A stretch of 64,000 nt of DNA from Hippopus hippopus (taxonomy: Eukaryota > Mollusca > Bivalvia > Cardiida > Cardiidae), in NCBI GenBank assembly GCA_946811185.2, contig OX328099.1, forward strand, positions 36,877,299 through 36,941,298. Reading direction: 5' to 3'. Of the stretch, positions 30,801-39,909 are shown piece by piece (within the stretch, counting starts at the first letter, position 1; the number at the start of each line of letters is the position of its first letter). The translations under genes were made by a program, and so were the position numbers. The notes beneath the pieces are model-generated. The model was not told where the DNA came from and searched no databases. It saw only the letters and a list, made by a program, of their open reading frames with translations.

Positions 30801-33800
30801 AATTTGGCTTATTTAAAATGTACCAGATACCACATTCAAAAGAATGTTAGAAACTGCCCTTTTTTAAAGTGCCACATATCTGTTGTAGTGCAATATGGGT
30901 TATGTCTAAAACTCTATATCTGCAGTTTGCGACCTTAGATGAATTTAAGGGAGGATGTAAAGCAAGATCAGCCTGCACATGTATGCAGTCTGATCTTGCT
31001 CAACACTCTCCATTGCTCTTTGATCAGAAGTCTTTGTCTTATAAACCCCAAGCCAATAACTTAGGCCTAACAAAAAAAATCTGTGTTTAGGTTTTCCTTC
31101 GGAGATGCTGTAGGTAGGGTTGGTAGGGATTTATTTATTTTTTTTCCAGAAACTTTTTACATGGACTATACAGATCTACCTAAATCACACCCGACAGATT
31201 TTTTTTCTTCAATCGTAGCGTAAAAAGTTAAGGGTCCGCAGCATTTTCTAGGTAGGGTAGGGAAACCCTAAACACAGATTTTTTTTAGGCCTTAACGAAA
31301 TCAAGTTCTGTAACCGTTCACAATTTAATTACAGCAAAGGGTTTGAAAGCATGTTCAAGTAGGTCAATAAAGTATACAAGAGTCAGAATATAAAACATCA
31401 CATCAAAATTTCTTTTCCTTTCCGTTACTTCGTCCAAATTGTGTTATTTAATCAGATCTACGTTTCGCACTACGATTCGTGCCAGTGTTATCGTGCGAAC
31501 GCAGATTCGAGTGTGCGCTTGAGTTAAGATTTTAACATGTTTTTCCATAGAGATACTTAAATCTATGTGTGACGAAGATAATGGCCTTTTCATTCATTTG
31601 AAATGAAATCATGTCTTAGTCTACTGACTGAGATATTGCAATTTATATCACACAAAAATTGAAACAACTCCGTTTTCTGAAAATCGTAAAATTCTCCTTT
31701 GAAGAGAGTACTCTTAACGCAATGGCTAAAACGAAGAAAACTTTCACGGTCTATTATAAAACGGAAAGAGAACAGGATATAAAACACGGAATTGAGTAAA
31801 TAAATAAATAAATAAATAAATAGATAAATCAATCAATCAATAAATAAACAAATAAATAAATCTTGTTACTAAGATATTTTAGGCAACCTTTAAGTTAGAA
31901 AAAATACCTTCACCTTCTTACCGCAAATAAGTGTTATAAAAAGAGCAACACACCCTCAGTGACTAGACAATATTGTGATAAATGAACGATGTATCAATGG
32001 TATTGACACAGTTCTCCGTGCTAAAATAACTGGTACCTGACATTTCGAGGCGTGTAAGACTTCGATTTTCCAGTAACATTTTTTGTATTGCATGAGCCCC
32101 TGTACTTCCAAGTTTGTTATCCGAGACGTTCTGTAAAAGACAATTTTAAGTTTCTGTTTGATTTTAGCCATGTTTGGTGTTAAATGCCGCTTTGAACATC
32201 ATTTCAGTTATATCGAGGAGGTGAGTGCTTTTCTGGAGTTTCTTTGTATCACAACATTCTTCGAAGCCACTTGTTGCTGCCCCACATAGCATCGTCGAAA
32301 CAATTTTCAGTGGTGAGAGAGGAATGAATAAAAGTGCAATGGCTGTCATAAATCCTTTGGAAGAATTTGACCGAGTGGGAGACAAACGTCGGATTTCAAA
32401 CTTAGGCCTAAGGCATTGTGGGAAAATTAGAAAATGTTGGTAACCAGCATTTCCTCCTTTACCCACAATGATTTCTCTATCATTTCAAATACAGATTTCA
32501 TCGTTTGAGCTACATTTGATTTTTCGTCTGCCAATGCTTTCAGTTTTGAAGTCTTCAATATTGGCAACTGGTAAAGAGTTAAGGACCCTGTGTGTATCAA
32601 ACATTTTCTCCTTTTCCACAATGCTTTCTGCCCTTTCAGAAATAATTCCACCATTTTTGCCACATTTAACTTGTCGCATGGAAGTGCTGTCAATTTGGGT
32701 ACGCCTAAAATTTTGTCGTGTGGTAATGGAAATATAGCCAGAGAAACCTTTGCAGCAACGAGATGTAGTAATTGGAGCTGTCGATACTATAATAAATAAA
32801 GCCTTTTCAGATCAAAGGGAAGGCACCAAAGGAATTTGATAAAAGCGCGTTGAAAGACAATTTGTTTCATCTCTCTCTCTCATTTAACCGTTACAGCGCC
32901 ATAGGCGAAACATGAGCTTTTGTGGATAGTAAAGATCAAGATTAGACCGCACAGAATGTGAAGGCTAACCTTGGATCTATGCCGTTCGTTTGTATAGTCA
33001 AGCCTGTAAGACAAAGTAATCTTTCAATTTTTTAGTTACATTTATATTGTCGTCTGCAAATGCTTTCAGCCATTGCAAGTATTACATTTTGTCGTTTGGT
33101 AGCGGATCAATTGCAAATTCTAAAGTTGCCAAAAAGCTTTACATTATACCAGTTCGGTCAGTGTATGACTTTCGCTTATCATCTTCTGTAAGTAAAGGAT
33201 TCCTTGCGTCCCGATGTCGTTTCCTTGGAGATTCAGTGACGTCACACGTGAGTTGACCTGAAAGTGAAAATACGTTGGATCTTTTTATATGAAAAAAATA
33301 TGTTAATCACGATAGTTCTCTTAAATTATCGCTAGCTCGTATCTTGCGGCAGAAATGTGCCATCATATGTTTTAGTTGAAAGAAAAGTTCACTCCTAAGT
33401 ATTGCTCAACTGGAAATCGCTAATCTATTAACATAAAAAAAGGCAAAAAATCTCCCCGTTTGCTCAGTCCATAACTTTAAGTCCTAGAAATTTGGGATTG
33501 CTATTGATGATAGTCACCGTTGAACATTGCTTCGACGATGTTTATGAGTCAAAGCAGCCAGTTGCTTGAATAGAATTTGCTAATTACTGGTAAAAGAAAC
33601 CAAAGTTAAGCATAGATAGGTGCACTGATTCCCGTGATATAACATAAAAAATGTTGAAAACTACCTTTTATTAAGAAGAAAAGGAAAACAGTTTACCATA
33701 TGAAAATATCACAAAGGAGTAATGGTAAGGTTTCATTTGTCTTTAAATTGACAATATATTCAGGGTATGTTGAACCATGCTCTGTGTGAAAGGTCCAGGC

Positions 33801-36800
33801 TGACTTATGTCGAAACTTTTTGCCTTTAGAACATTTTCCGAATGTCGAACGACCATTCTAGAGTTGCTGGACGAAATGGATTTTACAGATCCATAAAAAT
33901 ATGATGACTTGCTCAGTAAAATGCATCACTGTGATGCATTACAAAATCTCATAGGCTGCTAAGCGCGACTATTTGACCTTCTGCGGACAGTGGTGATCAA
34001 GATCACGCTGCACAGAACGTGCAGTCTGATCTTAGATCTACACTGTCCGATAAAGAGATATTATTCCCAAAAACATAACTTTAAAATAGCAGAATTTGGG
34101 TTTTTACTATTGGAATGAAAATCCCATTTTAGTTATTTAGCAGGATAAGGGTTAAATCCCATTTACCTAGGGCATAGCTTTTAATATTTTCGCCCCCAAA
34201 AATAAGGGGTCTGACATCAGCTGGCATTTGAGATAAACAAGTCTAGAGAATATAATGTTTTTAAGCTAGTCTTTGATGTGTTTGACTTACAACTAAAGCA
34301 ATGGCAAGAGCCATGGTCCCCTTTGGACCTAGACCATAATGTTTGCAGTCTATCGCTTTAGAATTGGCAAGTTTGGCAAGAATATACGAAGATGGGACAA
34401 CGTCCAACTTCTTACATGCACGCGCATAACATCTCTTTCCGGTCTCGTCATACGGGACTTCAGATTCTGAAAAGAAAATCAGCATTTAAAGCTACATAGA
34501 ACTGGATTCTAACATATGAAAGATTTTTTTTCTATAGAGCTAAATTATTTGCTTTGAAAAGGTGTTGCGCGTGCCACTGACTGTAGGAAACCCCATGAAC
34601 GCGTGGAAAGATACACTGGCCACTGAAATACTGTTGAAAATTGCGTTAACTATTTACAACACGACAAAAATGTAGATTTGTCTAACTTGAAAGCATTTTT
34701 GACGACAAAAAAATGTGGCAAAAATGATGGGATTTGAATCAGAAAGGGTAGAAAACATTGTGGGAAAAGGAGAAAATGCTGGTTACCAGTTAGCTTGTTT
34801 GTTGAAGGGTTAAACACGGAACAAACATTGATTGATTGATTGATTGCCTGACTGACTGATTGATTGATTGATTGGTTGAATCGACTTTTATGCAGCTTGC
34901 AACATTATTAAAGTCATATCACGGCTACAGCTCATTATCCATATATTTCTTGGGTTTCCTTTCTACTAAGCTGGGGCTCTGAAATGTCTTACCCAAGGAC
35001 ACTCCCACGGAAGCCAAGTGCTTCGGATAAGGATCAAACTCGGGGCCTGTAGGTCACGAATCATACACCTTACCACTGAGCAACGTAGGAGCCCACCGAA
35101 AAAACAAACAAACCTTACCTGATATATCTAAAACTGACTCTAAATCTTCCTCTTTCGGTGTCGGGGCCCGCGTGTAACTAGTTTTAAGGGTTCCATGAGG
35201 GGTCACCGTCTGCAAATTTCGGCTGTGGGATTTCCTACTTTCGTTTCGGCTGCCATGTGCCCGACTCTCCACAGTGCTGTTTCTCCCGGAAAAAGTCTGG
35301 AACGTAGGATCACAATTATTTATAGTCATATGATGATTTTGAGGCAAAGTTTAACTGAACAAAAACACTTTTTCAAATTAAACCCTTTACCACACAAGGT
35401 TCCCGTGTTTTAAAGACCTTTTGGAAACATTAGCATTTTCTCCTTTTCCTGCAATGTTTAGTGCTCTTTCAAAGACAAGTTTTAGTGTTTGAGCCACATC
35501 TAAAATGTCGTCTACAAATTCTCTCATTTTGGATCAATGTAAGACTTTGTCGTCTGGTAAAGACGTTGTGACGTACATCATAAATGTTCACGCGCATCCA
35601 TTCTACGCATGTGTTTGTCTTAAAAAAGCAGTATTGAAAAACCAGGAAAGCAACCTCTGCGCTGGAACTCAGAAATTGCTATTTACAAACAATTTCTACT
35701 TTTCCCAAAATGTTTTCTATTCTGTCATAAAACCAAGCAACCCTTGTCTAGGTTTTGGTTAAAACATTGTGAAAAAAAGATGTCATTTTTAATAGAAGCA
35801 TTGACAACTACTAAGTGAATGGAACAAAGTGGGACTAAAACATCAAGGACCAAAGCAAAAATGAGTCAATGTGCTTTCAATTAACAAGTTGTAAAAGAGA
35901 TGCCGTTGCTTATATGAGCAATGCCTTCTTTTATCACAATGTCTTCCATTCTAATTATTACAAGCAGAATGCTTCAAAACCGATATGGAACTAGAGCAGA
36001 TCTGCTGAGATACTGTGGGTAATAGCTCTTTTTTGCACAATATATTCCAGTTGAGTGTTAAAAAAGATGATTGACCGCATTGTTTTAAATTCTAATATTC
36101 AGTTGTCGTTCATTAAGCTAAGGGTTGTCTTAAGTGAAATATTTTCGGAGTGTGTCCGAATTTTCCTTGAAAAATGAACTTTCACAGTGAACTTCATCAC
36201 TGTCTTCTGAAGAAATAAGCACGGATAGGTACCATTTTTACATGTATTTCCTTTTATTGTTCAGAAATATAACCACTATAATTACGGAAAGTTTAAGAAA
36301 AATCGTTCAGGTAGAAAGTATGTATTTCTTAAAAATTAACCCTTTACTCGGTCAAATTATCTCCCATTTTTACTCTGTGGTCTATCCATAACATGCATAT
36401 TTGTACATTTAGCATTCAAAACCAGGCTTTTGTATATATTTTTGTACAAAACATAATGAATTTACATTAAAATGATGTACATTTGTATATTTTTCCGTTA
36501 ATTTTCCTGTTTAACTGACTATTAAAGAAAAGCGTGTTAATTCCAATATAAGCTGAATTTTGGAACTGTATATATCTTTTTCAATGGCAAATTTCTCAGA
36601 AACGAGTTCGGTGACCGATATCTTTTTTACTGTAATCTTCTACAGATATGATGAGCTATGTGAGTGCAAAATTTTAAAGAAAATCTGTCCATTGGAAAAA
36701 AATTGTGATATACGTCGTTAACATAAAACTCTGAGCAGACGACTTTGTTTTCTTTCAACAAACACATGGACCTCAAGGATAGGTGCAGTGACCGCCTTGA

Positions 36801-39584
36801 CATAACTGCATTACAGATGAAACCGGTGTTAAATACGAAACATGCATACAAAGTGTACGGTTTTAATCTTTTGCGTTCATGTTGAAATGGTTCGTATGCA
36901 CACCAATATTGTATATCAAATATGTAGATCTACATAACACTTAGCTTGGCCTCCAATCCAGTATTTTTTTCTCTCATACAATCAGACGTTAGTTTGTATG
37001 TAACAGTAGTAATTACGGAACTGTTTAACAATTTTGCCAAATACTTGTATAGACCATGAAAAGAGACCAGGGGTGATGGAAAGATTATTACCGTCTGGAC
37101 CCGGGCGACATAATACTACATTGTTATAAGACTTCAATTCTTTCGCTGCCAACTAAATAAATCCGACTTTTTAAGGCCCCTAATGATAATGAGAAAGTGT
37201 TAAGAAAGAAATTACTAAATCAAATGCGCTCCATTAATGATAGAACTAAACGGAGAGATGCGCTTGTAACTAAGTAATTAATGTCGCTGCAGGAATCAAT
37301 CGATGTTCCAGTAAATCGATCAAAACTACTGTAACAAAACTCATCACTTCTCGGTAATTTCCGTTAATGTGTCACCCTTTACCAAACAGTCCCGTCTTTT
37401 AACAATGCTGTTTGAAAAAACGTGGGAAAAAAGGAAAATTCTGGTAACCAGCATTTTCTCCTTTTCCCAAAATACTGTCTACCATTTCAGAGGTGGAATC
37501 ATCAGCTTTCTATGTGGAACAGTCTAAAATTTTGTCGTTTGGTTAACACTAGCATACAGAGTATCTACCTCATGTTCTCCTTGAAATGTATTGTTAAAAT
37601 CAGATTTTGTTAAATGCCATGACATCAAATTTTCATTACATAGCTGCACTCAAAAGTAGAGATGTAGAGAGTGTAAACTAAGATTAGCGGTCTGATCTAA
37701 GTCTACATTCTACCGCAAAATACATCCGTGTATTACAGGACACGGGGTACAATTTACCACTGACAAATTTCCTTCAACAATCACCATGCAGGCTAATCAT
37801 ACATCTATACAAATACAAAGTGTATGTGTGTTTTGTATTAACATATACCTACCACTACTTTGAACAAGTCAGATGATAAAGAAAAGTGAAATTGTTGTAC
37901 TCTAAACGAATTGGTCCAAAAAATCTAGGGAAAAGAAGTTATTGCTAGCATTATGCAATTGCCTCTTCTTCCACGATGTTTCCTAAAGCAGTCTGCTGCA
38001 CAGATGTGAAAAATCACTTGTGCGATTTCAAAGCCTTTTCTTTTCGGAAAATATGTCACCGTGCTGGACAATGTAAATCTGGGATAAGACTGCATGTTCT
38101 ATGTAGTCTGATCTTGATCTACATTGTCCGCAAAAGCGCATTGAGTAGAGAGTAGCCGCCTAGGGTTTAATATAGAAAAGCATTCCTTCCCTCCCTCCTT
38201 CCTTCCTCCCTCCCTCCTTCCCTCCCTCCTTTCTTCCTTCCGTCCCTCCCTCTTTCCTTCCTTCCTTGTATTATCACCCCTTTCATTTTACACAATTAAC
38301 CCGTCTACATCAACGAGGATGACGATATAATTTCAGCACCTTTAAACTGTCATTAGGACTATTGAAAAGGAGATAGCTGTAAAGGTCACATATTTATTTA
38401 TGGTTACAGATCGATGATCGTCCTATCAATTGCTAGGATGATTATCGATTAGGCCTTTTATTCAACGCATCTTCTCTTTTCCTTACCCTTAGAGCTCAGA
38501 AAAAAGAGCAACGGATATAATTATTTATTTAATATAAAATACTTTTTTTTGCCATTTAATTAACCCTTTACCACACAATCCCGAGTTTTCACGACTTTTA
38601 GGAAGAAGGCTTTATAAATATTATGAGAAAGGAGAAAATGTTGGTTACCAACATTTTCTCCTTTTCCCACAATGTTTTTACCCTTTCAAATACAACTTCC
38701 ATCGTTTTGAGCCACATTTGATTGACACCTACAAATGTGTTGGATTTGGACAAGTCCACGATTTTGTCGTACAAGGAGGGAATATTCCACAGAATCGCAG
38801 ACAGGGTAAATCCAAGATCAGTCTGCACTTTCACTATCCGCAAAAGCAACTGATGTGAAAGGCACCCGTGGTTTAATCCTCAGACTGGTTCTTTTACTCA
38901 GTATGGAAAGAAAAACATAATTTCCGTGTCGTTTTAGTCTGTTTTAGACTTCACGTTCTGGGCAGAATTATCTTGATTTACAAAGTCCACAAAATGTGTG
39001 CTTTGTTGCTGTTGTTTTGTATTTAAAAACTGTTTTCAACATGTGCAGTCTGATCTTTAATCTATTCTATTCGCTTGTTAAATCAAGCCTACAAGATAAA
39101 AACCTTTCTGAGTTTCAGCGAATTATATTTTCAGTCGTCGACAGAGGTAGAGTTTATATGGGCCATGCTCTGTGGAGAAGGGGTTTAATACATCTGCAAT
39201 AAGTTTCGACCCAGGTCATCCTGCGCAGTCCATGCAGGCTAACCTTGGTCGAAACTTTGCTTTTGGTAAATTTTCTGCTTATCAAAGGACCAGTGTACCT
39301 CATCATTCAGTTGGTTGTTTGACAAAATGAATTTTATGGGTCAATAATTATGTGATGACTTGCTTAGTAAAATGCATCACGAAGATGTATTTAATCCCTT
39401 TTTGCCAGAGCACAGCTCAATATATTTGGCGCTGAAAAAGTTAACATTGTAAATGTCTATTTATTTCAGCCGGCAACAGGTTCAAGAGTAGCCTAAAACT
39501 AGAAAAGCAACTTACCCCAACTCTTCCAATGGCAGATAGATTGGGATGCGACGTAGATCCGACATAGGTCGCATACGTTGCCAT
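21702..39584 (-). CDS. LRRC74A: LRRC74A-like leucine-rich repeat / EF-hand protein (13 coding exons)
   Basis: Exons, in coding order on the minus strand: 39584-39516, 35296-35119, 34466-34291, 33257-33150, 32130-32037, 30227-30178, 29585-29504, 28199-28114, 26632-26438, 25597-25502, 24732-24472, 22448-22363, 21819-21702. Every junction keeps the frame. The product is about 532 residues. Residues 1-90 are Ser/Thr/Arg-rich and probably disordered. Residues about 120-375 hold some nine ribonuclease-inhibitor-type repeats of 28 residues (LxxLxLSxN followed by a helix). Residues about 420-510 hold two EF-hands. The order and the linker after the repeats match vertebrate LRRC74A as I remember it. 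The molecular role of that family is poorly known; no enzyme motif is seen. The final exon is less certain than the others. Confidence 0.88.
22363..22448 (-). CDS. LRRC74A: LRRC74A-like exon 12 (EF-hand 2, first part)
   Basis: The acceptor is ATGTTACAG|GAA. It encodes EAGVPLSLYKIEMFANALDK and then the loop start DKDGDGEVDY. The donor CTACAG|GTAGTA leaves AG for the next exon. If unspliced, the frame reads Arg-stop at 22360 and an AATAAA lies about 105 bases on (22254-22249). A short form ending one residue before loop position 12 is therefore conceivable. Confidence 0.9.
22482..22711. repeat. H1 hairpin element, well preserved
   Basis: TTAACCCTTTCCCAAACAAT to GTTTGGTAAAGAGTTAA, with core GAAAATGCTGGTAACCAGC. 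It sits only about 30 bases upstream of the acceptor of LRRC74A-like exon 12. Confidence 0.78.
22800..23002. repeat. H3 hairpin element
   Basis: The arms are CAGACACTGTAGATGCAAGA and TCTTGATCTACACTGTCTG around GCATGTTCTGTGC. The flanks ACCCTACTGAATAAGTG and CCTAAGCAGCCTAAGG are family ends. Confidence 0.72.
22995..23175. repeat. H1 hairpin element, diverged
   Basis: GGAGAAAATGCTGGTTACC and CATTTTCCCGTATG form the core; TTTTGTCTTTTGGTAGAGAG marks the right end. Confidence 0.6.
23529..24105. mobile_element. H4 element interrupted by a SINE
   Basis: The left part runs GTGAAACTGGGATTTATGC to ATCTTGCTTAGTG. The right part resumes TTGCTTAGTGTAATACATC and ends TTTTGCCAGAG. The insertion is a complete SINE. 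Confidence 0.85.
23728..24035 (+). mobile_element. tRNA-derived SINE (family A), complete, with 13-base target duplication
   Basis: The head reads CCGAGCCCGGTAGCTCAGTC, with B box GGTTCGATCCC. The family core and an (AATC)n tail follow. ATCTTGCTTAGTG occurs at 23715-23727 and 24036-24048, the target-site duplication. This is the best-preserved head in the window; it is a SINE, not a tRNA gene. Confidence 0.92.
24117..24322. repeat. H1 hairpin element
   Basis: TTAACCCTTTACCACGCAAT to TTTTGTTTGGTAATGAG, with core GAAAATGCTGGTAACCAGC. Confidence 0.75.
24472..24732 (-). CDS. LRRC74A: LRRC74A-like exon 11 (linker and EF-hand 1)
   Basis: 87 codons in phase 0. The acceptor is TTTTTTCTAG|GAT and the donor AAG|GTTTGT. 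After a helical linker with INVIYGYNTSYG comes an EF-hand. Its loop is DTDNSMSVTLQE (Asp 1, Asp 3, Ser 5, Glu 12), flanked by helices LVELFERF and FQDGLK. The calcium ligands look serviceable but not ideal. Confidence 0.92.
24881..25100. repeat. H1 hairpin element
   Basis: CTTTACCACACAATCCCGAC to GTGTGGTTAAGGGTTAA, core GAAAATGCTGGTAACCAGC. In an LRRC74A-like intron. Confidence 0.75.
25285..25470 (+). mobile_element. SINE family A fragment
   Basis: AACATTGTTTCAATGATG, AGTGGCTCAGAAAGAATG and ATGGATTGGTGCACTGGG, with tail AAATAAAACAAATAAAC. The tRNA-like head is lost. Confidence 0.65.
25502..25597 (-). CDS. LRRC74A: LRRC74A-like exon 10 (last LRR)
   Basis: 32 codons in phase 0. The acceptor is TGATTTCAG|ATT and the donor GCG|GTAAAT. 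It encodes IGKNNIPEEFAEAALSML and ends KLETLDMA, closing the repeat array. Confidence 0.9.
25734..25812. repeat. Pyrimidine-rich microsatellite
   Basis: CCCACCCACC followed by a (TC)n run at 25755-25778 and imperfect TTTCTC stretches. In an intron of the minus-strand gene. Confidence 0.85.
26173..26365. repeat. H1 hairpin element, truncated core
   Basis: TAAACCTTCATCACACAAC, GACTTGTCTAAGTTGAAGGC and GCACTTTCTCCTTTCCC. Half of the hairpin is missing. Confidence 0.6.
26438..26632 (-). CDS. LRRC74A: LRRC74A-like exon 9 (two LRRs)
   Basis: 65 codons in phase 0. The acceptor is TTTTAACAG|GAA and the donor AGA|GTGAGG. It encodes IKTLNVSWNGFGDEGATEFA, then LNNLDLTCCRIGHEGF, and ends NESLLHLR. SWNGFGDEGA is the most characteristic stretch of this family in the window. 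Confidence 0.92.
26821..27047. repeat. H1 hairpin element
   Basis: TAACCCTTCACCAAATAATC to TTTGGTAAAGTATTAA. Core GAAAATACTGGTAACCAGC. Confidence 0.72.
27345..27460. repeat. tRNA-like SINE head fragment
   Basis: TGTGAGGTAGAGCAACC followed by CAGGGTTCGATTCCCGGGAG resembles A and B boxes, but no cloverleaf fits. Probably a decayed SINE. The rest of 27050-28110 shows no recognised feature. Confidence 0.4.
28114..28199 (-). CDS. LRRC74A: LRRC74A-like exon 8 (LRR)
   Basis: It encodes ENSAIHTLDLSWNQFRTVGA and IAKGLK. Two acceptors lie in tandem (TGCAG|CAG|AAA). The first gives TCA (Ser) across the junction. The second would give TAA, a stop. The first must be used for a full product. Confidence 0.9.
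28572..28756. repeat. H5 palindromic MITE
   Basis: GCACCAACCATCATTTG and GTATGGTTGGTAAATAC at the ends; TTTCTGACTGGCTGAACC and GCCAATCAGAAATTGTG toward the middle. Confidence 0.78.
28859..29082. repeat. H1 hairpin element, truncated core
   Basis: CAACCTTTACCAAGCAATCC, AAGCTTTTGAAATTACTG and GCTTTTCCCACAATTTTTTC, ending GTCTGATAAAGAGTTAA. Confidence 0.6.
29125..29380. repeat. H4 element
   Basis: GGTTTAATGCATCTCTGTG, CATCACATAATTATGGATC and GACCCAGGTCAGCCTGC, ending GGCCCCGTTTTCATACAG. Confidence 0.75.
29504..29585 (-). CDS. LRRC74A: LRRC74A-like exon 7 (LRR)
   Basis: The acceptor is ATTGCTGCAG|GAT. It encodes DHPELEHVDLSHNLFGDKSA and FEEMI, leaving a lone T before donor GTAAGT. The T joins CA of the next exon to give Ser. 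Confidence 0.9.
30178..30227 (-). CDS. LRRC74A: LRRC74A-like exon 6 (half LRR)
   Basis: A 50-base exon. The acceptor TTATTTCAG|GT completes Gly and the donor is CAG|GTAGGA. It encodes NDFTDSDAILLAKPIQ, the second half of one repeat. It is easy to miss without the phase information. Confidence 0.87.
30880..31057. repeat. H3 hairpin element, diverged
   Basis: AAGCAAGATCAGCCTGCAC and GCAGTCTGATCTTGCTC are arms around ATGTAT. The flanks are decayed. Intergenic to the exons on either side. Confidence 0.5.
31061..31294. mobile_element. MITE with TTAGGCCTAA-type inverted repeats
   Basis: TTAGGCCTAACAAAAAAAAT with CTGTGTTTAGG at the left is mirrored by CCTAAACACAG with TTTTTTTTAGGCCTTA at the right, about 33 bases each. 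No coding capacity, and no other copy was seen in the window. Confidence 0.75.
31796..31862. repeat. (AAAT)n / (AATC)n microsatellite
   Basis: Imperfect AAATAAATAAATAAAT with AATCAATCAATC in the middle. In an LRRC74A-like intron. Confidence 0.9.
32037..32130 (-). CDS. LRRC74A: LRRC74A-like exon 5 (LRR)
   Basis: The acceptor is TTTTACAG|AAC and the donor TCAG|GTACCA. It encodes NVSDNKLGSTGAHAIQKMLL and ends LTRLEMS plus one base of a Gly codon. About 70 bases of this exon and its intron flank also occur at 42666-42735. Confidence 0.9.
32178..32402 (-). mobile_element. SINE family A, diverged
   Basis: AACATCATTTCAGTTATATC, GTGAGAGAGGAATGAATAA and TTTGACCGAGTGGGAGAC follow the family order on the minus strand, with many changes. 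Confidence 0.65.
32405..32582. repeat. H1 hairpin element
   Basis: GGCATTGTGGGAAAATTAG, AATGTTGGTAACCAGC, then CAACTGGTAAAGAGTTAA. The left flank is absent. Confidence 0.68.
32583..32728. repeat. H1 element, partial
   Basis: AACATTTTCTCCTTTTCC, CACATTTAACTTGTCGC and TTTTGTCGTGTGGTAATGG. Only the right half remains, abutting the previous copy. Confidence 0.55.
33020..33110. repeat. H1 element, right-end fragment
   Basis: TTAGTTACATTTATATTGTC, GTCTGCAAATGCTTTCAG and TTTTGTCGTTTGGTAGC. A hairpin fragment like H3 (AGACCGCACAGAATGTG) lies just before it at 32935-32965. Confidence 0.5.
33150..33257 (-). CDS. LRRC74A: LRRC74A-like exon 4 (LRR)
   Basis: 36 codons in phase 0. The acceptor is CACTTTCAG|GTC and the donor CTG|GTATAA. 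It encodes VTSLNLQGNDIGTQG and the following helix, ending SHTLTEL, which joins NVSDNKLG of the next exon to complete an LRR consensus LxxLNVSxN. Confidence 0.9.
33490..33672 (+). mobile_element. SINE family A fragment, diverged
   Basis: ATTGATGATAGTCACCG, AAAGCAGCCAGTTGCTTG and AGCATAGATAGGTGCACTG. Confidence 0.6.
33762..33952. repeat. H4 element, partial
   Basis: CCATGCTCTGTGTGAAAGG, CAGGCTGACTTATGTCG and ATATGATGACTTGCTCAG, ending GTGATGCATTACAAAATC. Confidence 0.65.
33950..34157. repeat. H3 hairpin element
   Basis: TAGGCTGCTAAGCGCGACT, GATCAAGATCACGCTGCAC, GCAGTCTGATCTTAGATC and AGCAGGATAAGGGTTAAA. Close to full length. Confidence 0.75.
34291..34466 (-). CDS. LRRC74A: LRRC74A-like exon 3 (entry into LRR domain)
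   Basis: The acceptor CTTTTCAG|AA completes a Glu codon and the donor is GTT|GTAAGT. It encodes SEVPYDETGKRCYARACKKL, a conserved lead-in, then the first repeat with LGPKGTMALAIALV. This LGPKG pattern is typical of the start of the LRRC74 repeat array. Confidence 0.9.
34645..34815. repeat. H1 element, left half
   Basis: GATTTGTCTAACTTGAAAGC, AGAAAACATTGTGGGAAAAG and GAAAATGCTGGTTACCAG, then GTTGAAGGGTTAA. Most of the right arm is deleted. Confidence 0.65.
34838..35093 (-). mobile_element. tRNA-derived SINE (family B)
   Basis: On the minus strand it opens GGTGGGCTCCTACGTTGCTC and then a B-box-like CCCCGAGTTTGATCC. It ends in a (AATC)n tail (GATTGATT on plus, 34829-34870). The body has GGAAGCCAAGTGCTTCGG and differs from family A. 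Confidence 0.65.
35119..35296 (-). CDS. LRRC74A: LRRC74A-like exon 2 (disordered N-terminal region)
   Basis: The acceptor TACGTTCCAG|ACT gives an in-frame join to exon 1. The donor ATATCAG|GTAAGG leaves one base, which exon 3 completes to Glu. The residues are Ser/Arg/Thr-rich and end KEEDLESVLDIS. The open frame continues upstream to ATG 35329, with a TAA just before it and another good acceptor (TTTTTGTTCAG) at 35355. A second transcript starting here is therefore possible. Confidence 0.75.
35381..35565. repeat. H1 element, partial core
   Basis: AAACCCTTTACCACACAAGG, TAGCATTTTCTCCTTTTCC and TTTTGTCGTCTGGTAAAG. It lies just before (gene sense) LRRC74A-like exon 2. Confidence 0.6.
35566..37373. 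other. LRRC74A-like intron 1, nothing recognised
   Basis: About 1.8 kb of AT-rich intron. Possible H1 remnants are at 35690-35715 (TTTTCCCAAAATGTTTTC) and 35925-35960. A weak SINE tail with GGATAGGTGCAGTGACCG is near 36778. No exon signal. Confidence 0.45.
37374..37545. repeat. H1 hairpin element
   Basis: CACCCTTTACCAAACAGTCC to TTTTGTCGTTTGGTTAAC; core AATTCTGGTAACCAGC. Confidence 0.72.
38045..38172. repeat. H3 hairpin element
   Basis: GGATAAGACTGCATGTTC and ATGTAGTCTGATCTTGATC with ACATTGTCCGCAAAAGCGC. Confidence 0.68.
38188..38270. repeat. CCTTCC/CCTCC polypyrimidine microsatellite
   Basis: Imperfect CTTCCCTCCCTCCTT repeats, about 80 bases. On the gene strand (minus) it is a purine run. 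Confidence 0.9.
38563..38775. repeat. H1 hairpin element
   Basis: TTAACCCTTTACCACACAAT, GAAAATGTTGGTTACCAAC core with compensating changes on both arms, then GATTTTGTCG. The paired changes keep the hairpin. Confidence 0.75.
39140..39415. repeat. H4 element
   Basis: GGGCCATGCTCTGTGGAG, GACCCAGGTCATCCTGCGC, AATTATGTGATGACTTGC and TTTTTGCCAGAGCACAG. It ends about 100 bases from LRRC74A-like exon 1, within intron 1. Confidence 0.75.
39516..39584 (-). CDS. LRRC74A: LRRC74A-like exon 1 (start codon)
   Basis: ATG followed by 22 codons, MATYATYVGSTSHPNLSAIG and three more residues (RVG), then donor GGG|GTAAGT. The phase is 0, matching the ACT start of the next exon. No family resemblance helps here because the N-terminus is variable. 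The alternative start is ATG at 35329 inside an extended exon 2. Confidence 0.6.
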
Positions 39585-39909
39585 GATCACTTTGAGTTAA
39601 AAGTTATATCCGTGTTCACATTACAGTCTTCTTTGCAAATGTGGAAAAAATCGCTTACTTTCGTATGTTCCTGCCTTTATTTCTTTTTCTCCCATAACTT
39701 TTGTACGTTTCAAACGTTTTCAAACGTCACACCGATTTTTACCAGTTTGATGTTATTCATAACTTTGTTACAAATCTTAGTTTTTCAGTCATCTTTTTGA
39801 CAAATGTGGAGGGCTATCGGCTACTTTTATATTTCTCTTCCGCTAGTTAATTTAAGTAATATTTGCACGTTTCAAAAGTCACACCAATTCCAACATACGC
39901 CTATAAGAT

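Noticed and set aside
35327..35329. ATG as the sole start of the LRRC74A-like protein
   Set aside because: Possible, but the 39584 exon gives a clean phase-0 join to an acceptor inside this exon with a strong donor, so I prefer it and list the other as an alternative.
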